NCBI GenBank assembly: GCA_964370045.1
Contig: CAYJGZ010000005.1
Span: forward strand, 1 to 64,000
Source: JAAYCI01 sp964370045
GTDB lineage: Bacteria > Bacillota > Clostridia > Oscillospirales > Ruminococcaceae
Reading direction: 5' to 3'
Length of the DNA: 64,000 nucleotides
Position numbers and translations under genes: made by a program
The notes under the pieces: model-generated
Databases searched by the model: none
What the model was told of the DNA's origin: nothing
The model's input: the letters and a program-made list of their open reading frames with translations, nothing else
Part shown: positions 8,494 through 16,257 of the stretch, piece after piece
Layout of the letters: each line of letters begins with the position of its first letter
How positions within the stretch are numbered: the stretch's first letter is position 1

Positions 8494-10353
8494 ATGCCAA
8501 CTATTTTTGACAGCAGGCATGAGGATTTCAAAAAGCCTTTCGGCGCACTAAAGGCAGGGCAGGCGCTCAGCTTGACGTTGCGTGTTCCGTTTGGCTATTG
8601 CTGCATTTCGCCCATTTTGCTACTTCAAAAGGACGGCGAGACACCTCAGCAGTACCCCCTTGCAAACGCCGGCAAGGGCGATGGGGTAAACATATTCACG
8701 ATTGAGCTTGAGCTTCCGCAGGTAGGGCTGTACTTTTACTGGTTTGATTTGTGGGTGGACTACAAAAAGCTGTACATGGGCGAAAGCGGCAAGGCCGTGG
8801 TGCAAACAAACGAGGGGGCTAAATGGCCGCTCACGGTGTACGACAGCAATTTTCAAACGCCCGAAACGGTGCACGGCGGGGTGATGTACCAAATATTCCC
8901 CGACCGCTTTTTGGAGGGCAACCCCGAAAAGCCGATGGTGTTCAGCGAGAGGATATACCGTGCGGACAAGCAGAATGTGCCCTACTTTTGGGGCGAAGAG
9001 CGCAGCTACGGCAGTCTCACGCAGGACTACTACGGCGGTGACTTAGTGGGCATCATGCGCCGCTTGCCCTTTTTGGCATCGCTGGGCGTCACGTGGATTT
9101 ACCTAAACCCCATTTTCGAGGCGCACTCAAACCACCGCTACAACACCGCCGACTACATGAAGATAGACCCCTACCTCGGCACAAACGACGACTTTGAACA
9201 GCTGTGCAAACAGGCGAAAATGTTCGGCATAAATATTCTTTTGGACGGCGTGTTCAGCCACACGGGAAGCGACTCTATTTACTTTAACAAGGACGGGCGC
9301 TACCCCTCTGTGGGCGCATGGCAAGGGCCACAGAGCCATTACCGTAGCTGGTATCATTTTCACCATGACGGCACGTATGACTCGTGGTGGGGCTTTGATA
9401 CACTGCCTGCCTGCGACAAGCACAACGCCGATTTCCGCAACTTTATCTGCGGCGAGGGCGGTGTAATAGACTACTGGCTGGGCATGGGGGCGGCGGGCTT
9501 TAGGCTGGATGTTGCGGACGAGCTGCCCGATGACTTTATCGAGGAGATTCGCAGGGCGGTAAAGCGTAACGGCGAGGAAAAACTACTCATAGGCGAGGTG
9601 TGGGAGGATGCCTCGCTGAAAGAGGCGTACGGCGTGCGCCGCAGGTACTTTTTGGGCGAGGAGCTGGACGGGGTGATGAACTACCCCTTCCGAAATGCCA
9701 TTATAAACTTTTTGCAAAGCTTTGATGCGCCCCGCTTCAAAAACGAGGTGATGGCAATATGTGAAAACTACCCCTCACCCGTGCTGTGCGCCACCACAAA
9801 CCACCTGTCCACCCACGACACCGAGCGCATTATCACGGCGTTGGTGGGCGAGCCTGTGCGTGGACACGACCGCAACTGGCAAAGCGGCCGCCAGCTAAGC
9901 CCCGAGCAGTACCATTTGGGCATTGTGTGTATGCGCCTTGCGTTTGTGTTGCAGTTTATGCTACCGGGTGTTCCCTGCATTTACTACGGGGATGAAATCG
10001 CCATGCAGGGCTATGCAGACCCGTTCAACCGTGCCTACTACAACTGGAACAGCGGCGAAACCCAGCTGATTCAGCTTGTGATGAAGCTGTCCGCACTGCG
10101 CAAGGACTGCCCCGTATTCAAAGACAGCACCATACGCTTTATCACCGCAAAAAACAAGGTGCTCCACTTTGAGCGCCAAAGCGGCGATGCCAAAGTGTCC
10201 ATAGCCGTAAACTGTGGCACGTGGCCCGTGGCGGCAAGTATGCTGGGCAGGGTAGTCACGCTTCCCCGCATGTCCTTTGCAATTCTTTCAACAGGCTACG
10301 GCGAGGATACGCAAGCTGTTCGCTCGCTGTTCAGCGAGGAGCAAAGCGGCTGA
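8494..10353 (+). CDS. GH13 alpha-glucan hydrolase (neopullulanase/cyclomaltodextrinase-like)
   Basis: 619 aa without a signal peptide, so cytoplasmic. An N-terminal beta-sandwich-like region (about residues 1-125) precedes the catalytic barrel. GH13 regions: I DGVFSHTG (D251), II GFRLDVADE (nucleophile D339), III IGEVWED (acid/base E368), IV STHDTER (D442). The N-terminal extension plus these motifs fits maltogenic amylase, cyclomaltodextrinase or neopullulanase rather than secreted alpha-amylase. RBS GGTGGAGGAG. Downstream of glgP it probably handles branched or cyclic dextrins; exact specificity is not readable from sequence. Confidence 0.88.
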   Translation: MPTIFDSRHEDFKKPFGALKAGQALSLTLRVPFGYCCISPILLLQKDGETPQQYPLANAGKGDGVNIFTIELELPQVGLYFYWFDLWVDYKKLYMGESGKAVVQTNEGAKWPLTVYDSNFQTPETVHGGVMYQIFPDRFLEGNPEKPMVFSERIYRADKQNVPYFWGEERSYGSLTQDYYGGDLVGIMRRLPFLASLGVTWIYLNPIFEAHSNHRYNTADYMKIDPYLGTNDDFEQLCKQAKMFGINILLDGVFSHTGSDSIYFNKDGRYPSVGAWQGPQSHYRSWYHFHHDGTYDSWWGFDTLPACDKHNADFRNFICGEGGVIDYWLGMGAAGFRLDVADELPDDFIEEIRRAVKRNGEEKLLIGEVWEDASLKEAYGVRRRYFLGEELDGVMNYPFRNAIINFLQSFDAPRFKNEVMAICENYPSPVLCATTNHLSTHDTERIITALVGEPVRGHDRNWQSGRQLSPEQYHLGIVCMRLAFVLQFMLPGVPCIYYGDEIAMQGYADPFNRAYYNWNSGETQLIQLVMKLSALRKDCPVFKDSTIRFITAKNKVLHFERQSGDAKVSIAVNCGTWPVAASMLGRVVTLPRMSFAILSTGYGEDTQAVRSLFSEEQSG

Positions 10354-10368
10354 TTTTTCACACACATA

Positions 10369-10414
10369 AAACCCCCTTGGTGTTCTTTTCACGGTGAACA
10401 CCAAGGGGGTTTTT
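10369..10414. terminator. bidirectional terminator between GH13 and the SARP regulator
   Basis: A 16-bp stem (AACCCCCTTGGTGTTC with its complement) around an 8-nt loop, with TTTT on the plus side and A-rich sequence on the other, serves the two convergent genes. Confidence 0.9.
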
Positions 10415-10439
10415 CATGCTTATCAGTAAGGATATTTCG

Positions 10440-11630
10440 CTAAATTTCAGTAAGCTTCACATCTACATTTATCTTGCGCCCAATGCCCGACTGCAAAAAT
10501 CCTTTGCGTATACGGTCCCGCACAAGGCGGCCATCCTCCAGCGAGGTGACACTAAGCAACATCACATATTGGTTTTGCGAGTAACGCGAAAACGCATCCG
10601 CCTTACGAAGGTTGTTCATCGCCACCACCTTCATCTCCGCCATGGCACGAACCATGTCATACCGGCTCAAATCATCCTCCTGCGTGATGCTTAGCGTAAA
10701 CAGTGCCAGCACCAGCACGTGCTTGTTTCTGTCTGCCGCACGCCGCATAATGCTGTACATGTGGCGCAGGGTGGAGTAGCTGCAAAAGTATGCTCCTCGC
10801 TGTGGCCTTGCGGCAAACTCCCCGCTTGAAATTTCGGATTTTATAACAATAATATCCTGCTCGGTTTTGTTTATGCGCTCGCTTGCCGCATGATATATAC
10901 TGCGTGTTTCCAATGGCGGCTCGCCCCCAAGGGCATCATCGTAGCGCTGCGCCATGTGCGAATATGTGGTCACAATCACCCTGTACATTTTCAGCTCATC
11001 CATCGCACGGAAAAGATAAATATTGTTCTTTTCATCCAGCGAGTCTATGATAATTGCGTTGGATGCAACATCCAAAAGCTCCTTGTACTCCTCGTTTTTC
11101 CACAGATACTCACACAAAACATGCACGCAGTCTAAATACTTGCGCCTGTATTCCAGTGCCAGCGATACCACCCACAGCTCCTGGTCCAGCTGTGGCAAAA
11201 AGTCCCCTTTATACGCCTGCACAGCCTTTCTGCACAGCTCTTTCCTCTGCTCTCCCGTAGCACTCTTCGAGTCCTCGCACATCTGCGAAAAAACATCTAT
11301 GTCCAGCTCCAGCTCCACCTTTGGGTCTATGCGGTAGCCACCCGTCGAGTATATTATAGGGCTTTCCGTAGAGCTTTCGCCACCGCACAGCTCTTTTCTC
11401 AGGCTGTACACCGCATTTTTCAGCACATTCGTAGGGTCGGTCAGCAGGTCATTCACCCACAATACGGAGATAAGCTTGCGGTTGCTTATAAATTTTTCCC
11501 TGTGCAAAACAAGATAGCAAAACAGTTGCCACGGCTTTGTCAGCTTTGCGGCATCCTTCACAACAGACATTCCGTTTACCCACACGGAAAATCCACCAAG
11601 TAAGTTTATCTTTATTTTTTCCACCTGCAT
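10440..11630 (-). CDS. SARP/BTAD-type transcriptional regulator with degenerate GGDEF-like C-terminus
   Basis: 396 aa. An N-terminal winged-helix domain (about 1-100, INLLGGFSVWVNG start typical of SARP/OmpR-like effectors) is followed by a bacterial transcriptional activator TPR-like domain (about 105-250). The C-terminal ~120 residues contain RKADAFSRYSQNQYVMLL, which resembles the GGDEF-fold stretch R.gD.faRyg.dqFvlLL without an intact GGDEF signature, so probably a ligand or dimerisation module rather than a cyclase. RBS AAAGGGGGTG. It faces the glycogen genes; a regulatory link is only inferred from proximity. Confidence 0.75.
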   Translation of the reverse strand: MQVEKIKINLLGGFSVWVNGMSVVKDAAKLTKPWQLFCYLVLHREKFISNRKLISVLWVNDLLTDPTNVLKNAVYSLRKELCGGESSTESPIIYSTGGYRIDPKVELELDIDVFSQMCEDSKSATGEQRKELCRKAVQAYKGDFLPQLDQELWVVSLALEYRRKYLDCVHVLCEYLWKNEEYKELLDVASNAIIIDSLDEKNNIYLFRAMDELKMYRVIVTTYSHMAQRYDDALGGEPPLETRSIYHAASERINKTEQDIIVIKSEISSGEFAARPQRGAYFCSYSTLRHMYSIMRRAADRNKHVLVLALFTLSITQEDDLSRYDMVRAMAEMKVVAMNNLRKADAFSRYSQNQYVMLLSVTSLEDGRLVRDRIRKGFLQSGIGRKINVDVKLTEI

Positions 11631-11949
11631 TCCGCAAACACCCCCTTTTCTTTAGTAAATTTTATATATCTCACACCGTTTTCACCCAAGCAAAAGCGGC
11701 GTAAATTTATCGCCTTGCGCCTTTGCGTTCCTCTTTCTTCCACGCTTTCCGCTACACTTTATCTGCTTAACCCGAGTATTCTACTTATGCGGTGTCACTT
11801 TAGAATTTCCAGCACACAAAAATATACTGTTTGCGTATCACACACAGAATTTTTGCACATTTATTATTTAACTATTATCATTATACACTTTTTCTCACAA
11901 AATGGCAACTATACTACACATTTGCAACACCATTTAATGCACAAAATAA
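11631..11949. other. intergenic spacer
   Basis: AT-rich spacer between the SARP gene start and the terminator of the DUF4367-like gene. It should hold the leftward promoter of the SARP gene; no convincing -35/-10 pair or RNA gene was seen. Confidence 0.4.
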
Positions 11950-11990
11950 AAAAAGCGTATCGCCTCATTTTAAGGCAGTATACGCTTTTT
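11950..11990. terminator. terminator downstream of the DUF4367-like gene
   Basis: AAAAAGCGTAT (11950-11960) pairs with ATACGCTTTTT (11980-11990), with an inner CCT/AGG. It is symmetric, so it can act on either strand; only the leftward gene ending at 12039 is nearby. Confidence 0.85.
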
Positions 11991-12038
11991 ATAAATACTA
12001 CATCTCAGCGTGCATATGCTTGCATAAAGTGTGCAAAG

Positions 12039-12653
12039 CTACGCCACGCCCTCTGCTATCAGCCTCATATTGGCCGCATCCATTTCACTTGTGGCTACCA
12101 GCGCATAGCTATTGCCACTATCTGTCCACACTGCCGCCGTAAAGCGTTCTGCGCTGTTGCCCACATACTCACGGGCTACATTTCCCACCTTTTCGGTGGC
12201 AGTAAAGGAATATTCATCCACATTTATGCCACTTAAATCGCTGCTTCCCACCGCCGCACGAAACGAAATTGTATCTGCGCCGTTTGCGTAGGTCATCTGC
12301 AAAACATTTCCATTCGCAACGCCTACTTCCAACAGCTCAAACTCCTGCGGCAAGGCTGTGGGCAATGTAACATCAAGCCCTGCTGCCTGCATTGCCTGCT
12401 GCACTGTGTCATACAGCTGCACCTGCTCCTGCTGTTGCATCGCACCCGCTGCACTTCTGCCTGCTGCGGCAGATACCGATGCACCGCCCACCACCGTGGG
12501 CACCACCAGCACCAAAAGTAGCGCAAACGCAATGCAAAGTATCAATATAATAAGGCTCGTCTTACCTGTATTTTGAGCAGCCGCCACACGTGTGGCGGAG
12601 CTGGTTCCTTGGCTTGCCTGTCCTTTTGTCGAGTAATGCACGGTCTTTCGCAC
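12039..12653 (-). CDS. membrane-anchored DUF4367-like protein
   Basis: 204 aa from a GTG start with GGAGG 7 nt upstream. Residues 1-30 are Ser/Thr/Lys-rich and cytosolic, then one transmembrane helix (about 31-55), then an extracytoplasmic domain. The pattern LPTALPQEFELLEV...LQMTYANGADTISF...TAAVWTDSGNSYALVAT matches the DUF4367 fold, often seen attached to anti-sigma or lipoprotein anchors. No sigma factor neighbours it. Function unknown; probably a cell-surface sensor or accessory protein. Confidence 0.6.
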   Translation of the reverse strand: MRKTVHYSTKGQASQGTSSATRVAAAQNTGKTSLIILILCIAFALLLVLVVPTVVGGASVSAAAGRSAAGAMQQQEQVQLYDTVQQAMQAAGLDVTLPTALPQEFELLEVGVANGNVLQMTYANGADTISFRAAVGSSDLSGINVDEYSFTATEKVGNVAREYVGNSAERFTAAVWTDSGNSYALVATSEMDAANMRLIAEGVA

Positions 12654-13281
12654 CTAATTCCTCCCTGGTATATGTCGCATTTTACTATACTTGCGGTGAC
12701 TTACTGCTCTGTCAGCGGGCACTGCTCACTGTGTGGCATCCGCCACCGATTTATGTATATGCGTATATATATTTGTGTATCGTTTCAGTCAAGAGACTTG
12801 TCTCGCCTTCACATATGGCGGCGGACACCTTTCTCTAAGTTATGTCGCACTGTTGGTAGTGCTCGGTTTTTTCATGCATATTTCCCGTACCGCTTTGAAT
12901 GTGCAACGCCTGCAAAGGATTGTGCAAGCACCTCACCAAAGCTTTCACATATTCGCACTCGCCACCTCCCTTGTTACTTTTCTGTTACCTGTCAAATTGT
13001 ACGCCTGAAATGTGAACATATTATTAACATTGATTTTTTTCTGATTTTTGCACAAAATAATTTGCACATTTTTGGTGTGATGTTTCGCAAAAAGCACAAG
13101 GCTATTTGTGAATCATTCACAAACAAATTCATTTTTCATCTCTCTGTATTGGCTGTTTTGTCGTTACAATGCGTTTTCCATGGCACATTATGTCGCACAA
13201 AGTTGTTCATAATCACTGTTTTGCACGAAACATCGCACAATATTTCACATTATGTGTTTTTTTGAAGAAAGTGCACAAACA
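12654..13281. other. long AT-rich intergenic region
   Basis: About 630 bp between the DUF4367-like gene and the htrA terminator. No ORF with an RBS was credible. It must hold the promoter of the leftward gene at 12653. The only clear structure is the 19-bp palindrome at 13105-13123. Confidence 0.45.
13105..13123. promoter_or_regulatory. 19-bp palindrome, possible operator
   Basis: TTTGTGAATCATTCACAAA is a perfect inverted repeat around a central C. It has TTGTGAA/TTCACAA half-sites as used by Rex, but with a 3-nt instead of 4-nt centre, and also resembles CRP/FNR-type half-sites. It is 450 bp upstream of the nearest gene that reads away from it (12653). Confidence 0.4.
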
Positions 13282-13317
13282 GAAACCCTCGGCCTGCGAT
13301 ATGCGCCGAGGGTTTTT
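13282..13317. terminator. terminator of htrA
   Basis: ACCCTCGGC pairs with GCCGAGGGT; TTTTTG follows on the plus side and TTTCTGTTT on the minus side, 15 bp after the htrA stop. Confidence 0.85.
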
Positions 13318-13331
13318 GCACAAAGTATCTG

Positions 13332-14615
13332 TTATGTGTTTTGCACAAGTTCCGCCAGCTGAAGCTGAATGCTCAGCGTTTCGCCTGCCCGCTCTATTTC
13401 AAGTGCAACCGTATCACCCACCTCATAATTTTGAAGCGCTGCAGACAAATCTTCGCTCGTCATAAGCTGCGTTCCGTCTATCGAGACAAGGCGGTCGCCC
13501 GCCTCAAGGCCTGCGCTCTGTGCCGCACCAAGGCTGTTTACATGCATTATGTACAGCCCTAAAGCAGAGATGCCATATGCTTGCGCCTGCTGCGCATCCT
13601 GTATGCTTATCACCGTAACGCCAAGCCCCGGGCCGCCCACAACGCTTCCGTTTTGCATAATCTCGGTGCTTACGCTGAGCGCCGTGTTTGAGGGAATTGC
13701 AAAGCCAATGCCTTCCACATCTGTTCCGCCCGACTTTGAGTTTACAACACCTATAAGCTCTCCCTTACTATTAAACAGGCCGCCACCCGAGTTCCCCGGG
13801 CTTACTGCCGCATTTGTTTGCATCAATGTCATGGTGTATTCGTCCAGCTGTATCTCCCTGTTCAGCCCCGACACAATGCCGTCGGTAACAGAGCCGCTCA
13901 GCGTACCATTTGAGTTGCCTATGGCAAGGCAAAATTCACCCACCTGCACCTCGTCCGAATTCGCAAACACCGCAGGGGTAAGGCCACTTGCATCTATTTT
14001 TATAACCGCTATATCCGTTGCGGCATCTCTGCCTATCACCTGTGCGGAGTGCTGTGTTTCGTCGGGCAGTGTCACCACCACGTTAGAAGCGCCCTCCACC
14101 ACGTGGTTGTTTGTGATGATATACCCATCCTCGCTGATGATAACGCCACTGCCCGCCCCTTGGGCAATGCCGCTGCCCATCATATAGTCGCTCACAAGGT
14201 TTTCGGTGGAAATAGCCACCACCGATGCACCTGCAAGCTGTGCCACACTGCTCACCGTATTGGCGGTGGTGTCATTTACGGGCTGTGCACTTTCTGCGGC
14301 ACGGTACACCACCGTGCCATCTCCCGATGTGCCCCCTCCCATAAGGCTGATTGCGGCGGCACCTCCGCCAAAGCCCACCATAGCACACGCCATTAGCATT
14401 GCCGCACCCTTCACAAACTTTTTGCTTTTGCGCTGGGGCTTTGCGGTGCTCTGCTGCGGCGCTTGTGGTTGTTCTGTTTTCTGTGGTGGCATGTACGCAC
14501 CATATGCACCGTATCGCCCTTGCATATTTGCGCCTGTGCTGTTTGTGCTGTCCCCATACCTATATGTGTATGGGTTGTTTTGCCCGTAGTTGCCATTGCT
14601 GTTTTGATTATTCAT
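13332..14615 (-). CDS. HtrA/DegP-like membrane-anchored serine protease
   Basis: 427 aa. A cytosolic Asn/Gln/Tyr-rich tail (1-65) leads to one transmembrane helix (about 68-92), a trypsin-like S1C domain and a C-terminal PDZ domain (about 325-425). The catalytic triad is visible: H171 in TNNHVVEG, D201 in ATDIAVIK, S276 in GNSGGGLF. Such proteins degrade misfolded envelope proteins. RBS AAGGAGGAA. Length is normal for Gram-positive HtrA. It is monocistronic, with its own terminator and no CssRS-type two-component system adjacent. Confidence 0.93.
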   Translation of the reverse strand: MNNQNSNGNYGQNNPYTYRYGDSTNSTGANMQGRYGAYGAYMPPQKTEQPQAPQQSTAKPQRKSKKFVKGAAMLMACAMVGFGGGAAAISLMGGGTSGDGTVVYRAAESAQPVNDTTANTVSSVAQLAGASVVAISTENLVSDYMMGSGIAQGAGSGVIISEDGYIITNNHVVEGASNVVVTLPDETQHSAQVIGRDAATDIAVIKIDASGLTPAVFANSDEVQVGEFCLAIGNSNGTLSGSVTDGIVSGLNREIQLDEYTMTLMQTNAAVSPGNSGGGLFNSKGELIGVVNSKSGGTDVEGIGFAIPSNTALSVSTEIMQNGSVVGGPGLGVTVISIQDAQQAQAYGISALGLYIMHVNSLGAAQSAGLEAGDRLVSIDGTQLMTSEDLSAALQNYEVGDTVALEIERAGETLSIQLQLAELVQNT

Positions 14616-14894
14616 AGTATAGTGTTCCTCCTTAAACGGATATCGTTTTTAGTGTTTTATCCTTCAAGTAAACGCTTCTCATTGTGCAATTCCAATCGGC
14701 CTTTGCGCCGTATCCACACATAGCACCGAGAGTGATTTGTGTTATCATCATAATATACCCCGTATGTGAAAAACTGTTTTTGGCAGGGTGAAAATACTGT
14801 GAAACAGTGGCATACGCCACATGAATTGTGTATACTGTGTATACTCGATGGCCAAAGAGTAAAAGCGTCAGAAAAATTAAATGGGGGGATACAC

Positions 14895-15623
14895 ATGCCG
14901 AGCTATCGTTATACGAAAGATATAAAACCCGAAGACCTTGAAGGCCAAGCCCCACCCGAGCTGACCAAAAAACAAAAAAGAGCCAACTGGTGGCACTACA
15001 ACCTAAAAACGGTGCTTGTAATAGCCTTGTTTTCGGGAATCGGCATATTTCTTGTGACTGATGTTTTGCTCAACAAGCAGCCGGATTTTGTCGTTGGTGT
15101 GCTTTCCCCCACCGGCCTTTCAGGTCCGCTGCTTGACAAGATACAGGACGAGATTGAGCCGTATGTGGGTGACCTAAACGGAGATGGCGATGTGTATGTG
15201 CGCGTTGATACATACGTAATAGACCCCACAGGTACGGAGATATACAACAGCACCGCAAACCTTACAAAGCTTGCGGCGGCAATATCGGTGGGCGAGCCGG
15301 TGATGTTCCTCGTTTCGGAGGACTTGACAAACGGATACGGCCTTGACTATGGGCTGTTCGGCGACAGAGAGGGCAACACTGTACGTGAGCTGGACGGCTT
15401 GGATGATATCGGCGCAGAGTTTTCACAGCTACAGGCATTTGCGGATGTAGACCTGCGCTATGTTGACGTGAACGGCGAGCTTGTGGATGGGCATGATACG
15501 CTTGCAGATTATCGCCTTGCAGTATCCGCCGCCGCAAGAGAGAATGAGGATAGCCTCGCGCGCTGGGAAAAAGGCTGGGAGCTTTATGATGCACTGCTTG
15601 CGGGCACACCACCTGCTGCGTAA
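14895..15623 (+). CDS. single-pass membrane protein of unknown function
   Basis: 242 aa from the ATG at 14895, chosen because GGGGGGAT lies 5 nt upstream; an earlier in-frame codon at 14766 lacks an RBS. A charged cytosolic N-terminus (about 1-40) is followed by one transmembrane helix (about 41-62) and an acidic extracytoplasmic domain of about 180 residues, including DLNGDGDVYVRVDTYV, which has the look of a calcium-loop (DxNxDGD) motif. I do not recognise the family. It stands alone, diverging from htrA, and is followed by MITE copy 4. Confidence 0.6.
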   Translation: MPSYRYTKDIKPEDLEGQAPPELTKKQKRANWWHYNLKTVLVIALFSGIGIFLVTDVLLNKQPDFVVGVLSPTGLSGPLLDKIQDEIEPYVGDLNGDGDVYVRVDTYVIDPTGTEIYNSTANLTKLAAAISVGEPVMFLVSEDLTNGYGLDYGLFGDREGNTVRELDGLDDIGAEFSQLQAFADVDLRYVDVNGELVDGHDTLADYRLAVSAAARENEDSLARWEKGWELYDALLAGTPPAA

Positions 15624-15691
15624 TTTTTTCGGCACACACCCTTAAAAGGCACCAGCTTGTATCTTGATTTTTTCATATATTCCTATTTTAT

Positions 15692-15944
15692 GGGAGTGGA
15701 CACATAGAGGTGGTTTAGAATACGCTGGGCGCAAGAAGAAGGCGCTCAATTAAGGGGCTTGCCCCGTATTCAATGTGGCAACAGCGGATTTCAAGCCGCC
15801 GAATATTTAGTGGGCGATTGTACGCTCACTAAATATTCAGGATGACCCTCGTCGCCTATGGAAGCGAGGGTCATCCTGCCTTACGTTATATCCCCCGCCT
15901 GTGGCGGGGATATAGCAAATAAATCATCGCACTTGGACACACCC
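15692..15944 (+). repeat. MITE-like element, family 1 copy 4, interrupted by family 2
   Basis: Plus-oriented family-1 element whose left arm and GCGCAAGAAGAAGGCGC segment are split from the central hairpin and right arm by a 144-bp insert (15746-15889). TATTTTAT flanks it on both sides (15684-15691 and 15945-15952), a clear target-site duplication. Removing the insert restores the consensus. Confidence 0.85.
15746..15889 (+). ncRNA. structured repeat element, family 2 copy A
   Basis: Four consecutive hairpins: GGGGC/GCCCC (15754-15765), GCGG/CCGC (15784-15799), a 16-bp stem 15801-15816 with 15823-15838 (one G-T pair, loop ATTGTA), and a 13-bp stem 15839-15851 with 15865-15877. The third and fourth stems abut directly. 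The copy at 30653 keeps the same order and spacing with different stem sequences. It could be an RNA or a mobile single-strand element; no ORF lies inside. Listed as ncRNA because of the covariation, not because transcription is shown. Confidence 0.55.
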
Positions 15945-15950
15945 TATTTT

Positions 15951-15966
15951 ATAGTGTCGACACTAT
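15951..15966. other. 16-bp perfect palindrome
   Basis: ATAGTGTCGACACTAT lies directly after MITE copy 4. The half-site ATAGTGTCG recurs at 28729, 41318 and 53191. The AT stretch 15968-15985 after it contains TATAATA-like -10 sequence. Confidence 0.45.
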
Positions 15967-15998
15967 GTACTATATATATATAATAAAAGGTATGCTTT

Positions 15999-16028
15999 GG
16001 AGCACCTTGCTTTTTAGGTGCTCCTTTT
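15999..16028 (+). terminator. intrinsic terminator
   Basis: GGAGCACCT pairs with AGGTGCTCC around 8 nt and is followed by TTTT. No gene ends nearby on the plus strand except the membrane protein at 15623 (about 375 bp upstream), so it may end that transcript or a short RNA initiated near 15975. Confidence 0.7.
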
Positions 16029-16257
16029 CTGTGGGAATTTTGTGTGTTGACTCGGCGCACCCACCCACCCTCCTACTCTAATTGTAAATTTTTTAGCATA
16101 AACAACAAAAAAGCTTGTGCTAATCGTTTTTTTCTGATACAATCATCAATATAAACGTAGTGGATTTTAATAATTACGTTACATGTGCATCTTAGGAACG
16201 GTGCGCATTTGTTGGCTTGTTTACAGGCTAAAACAGTTTTTCGGCCGGAGGGTGTGC

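Noticed and set aside
13105..13123. Definite Rex or CRP operator
   Set aside because: The core spacing is one base short of both consensus sites, and no Rex- or CRP-controlled gene starts nearby; kept only as an unassigned palindrome.
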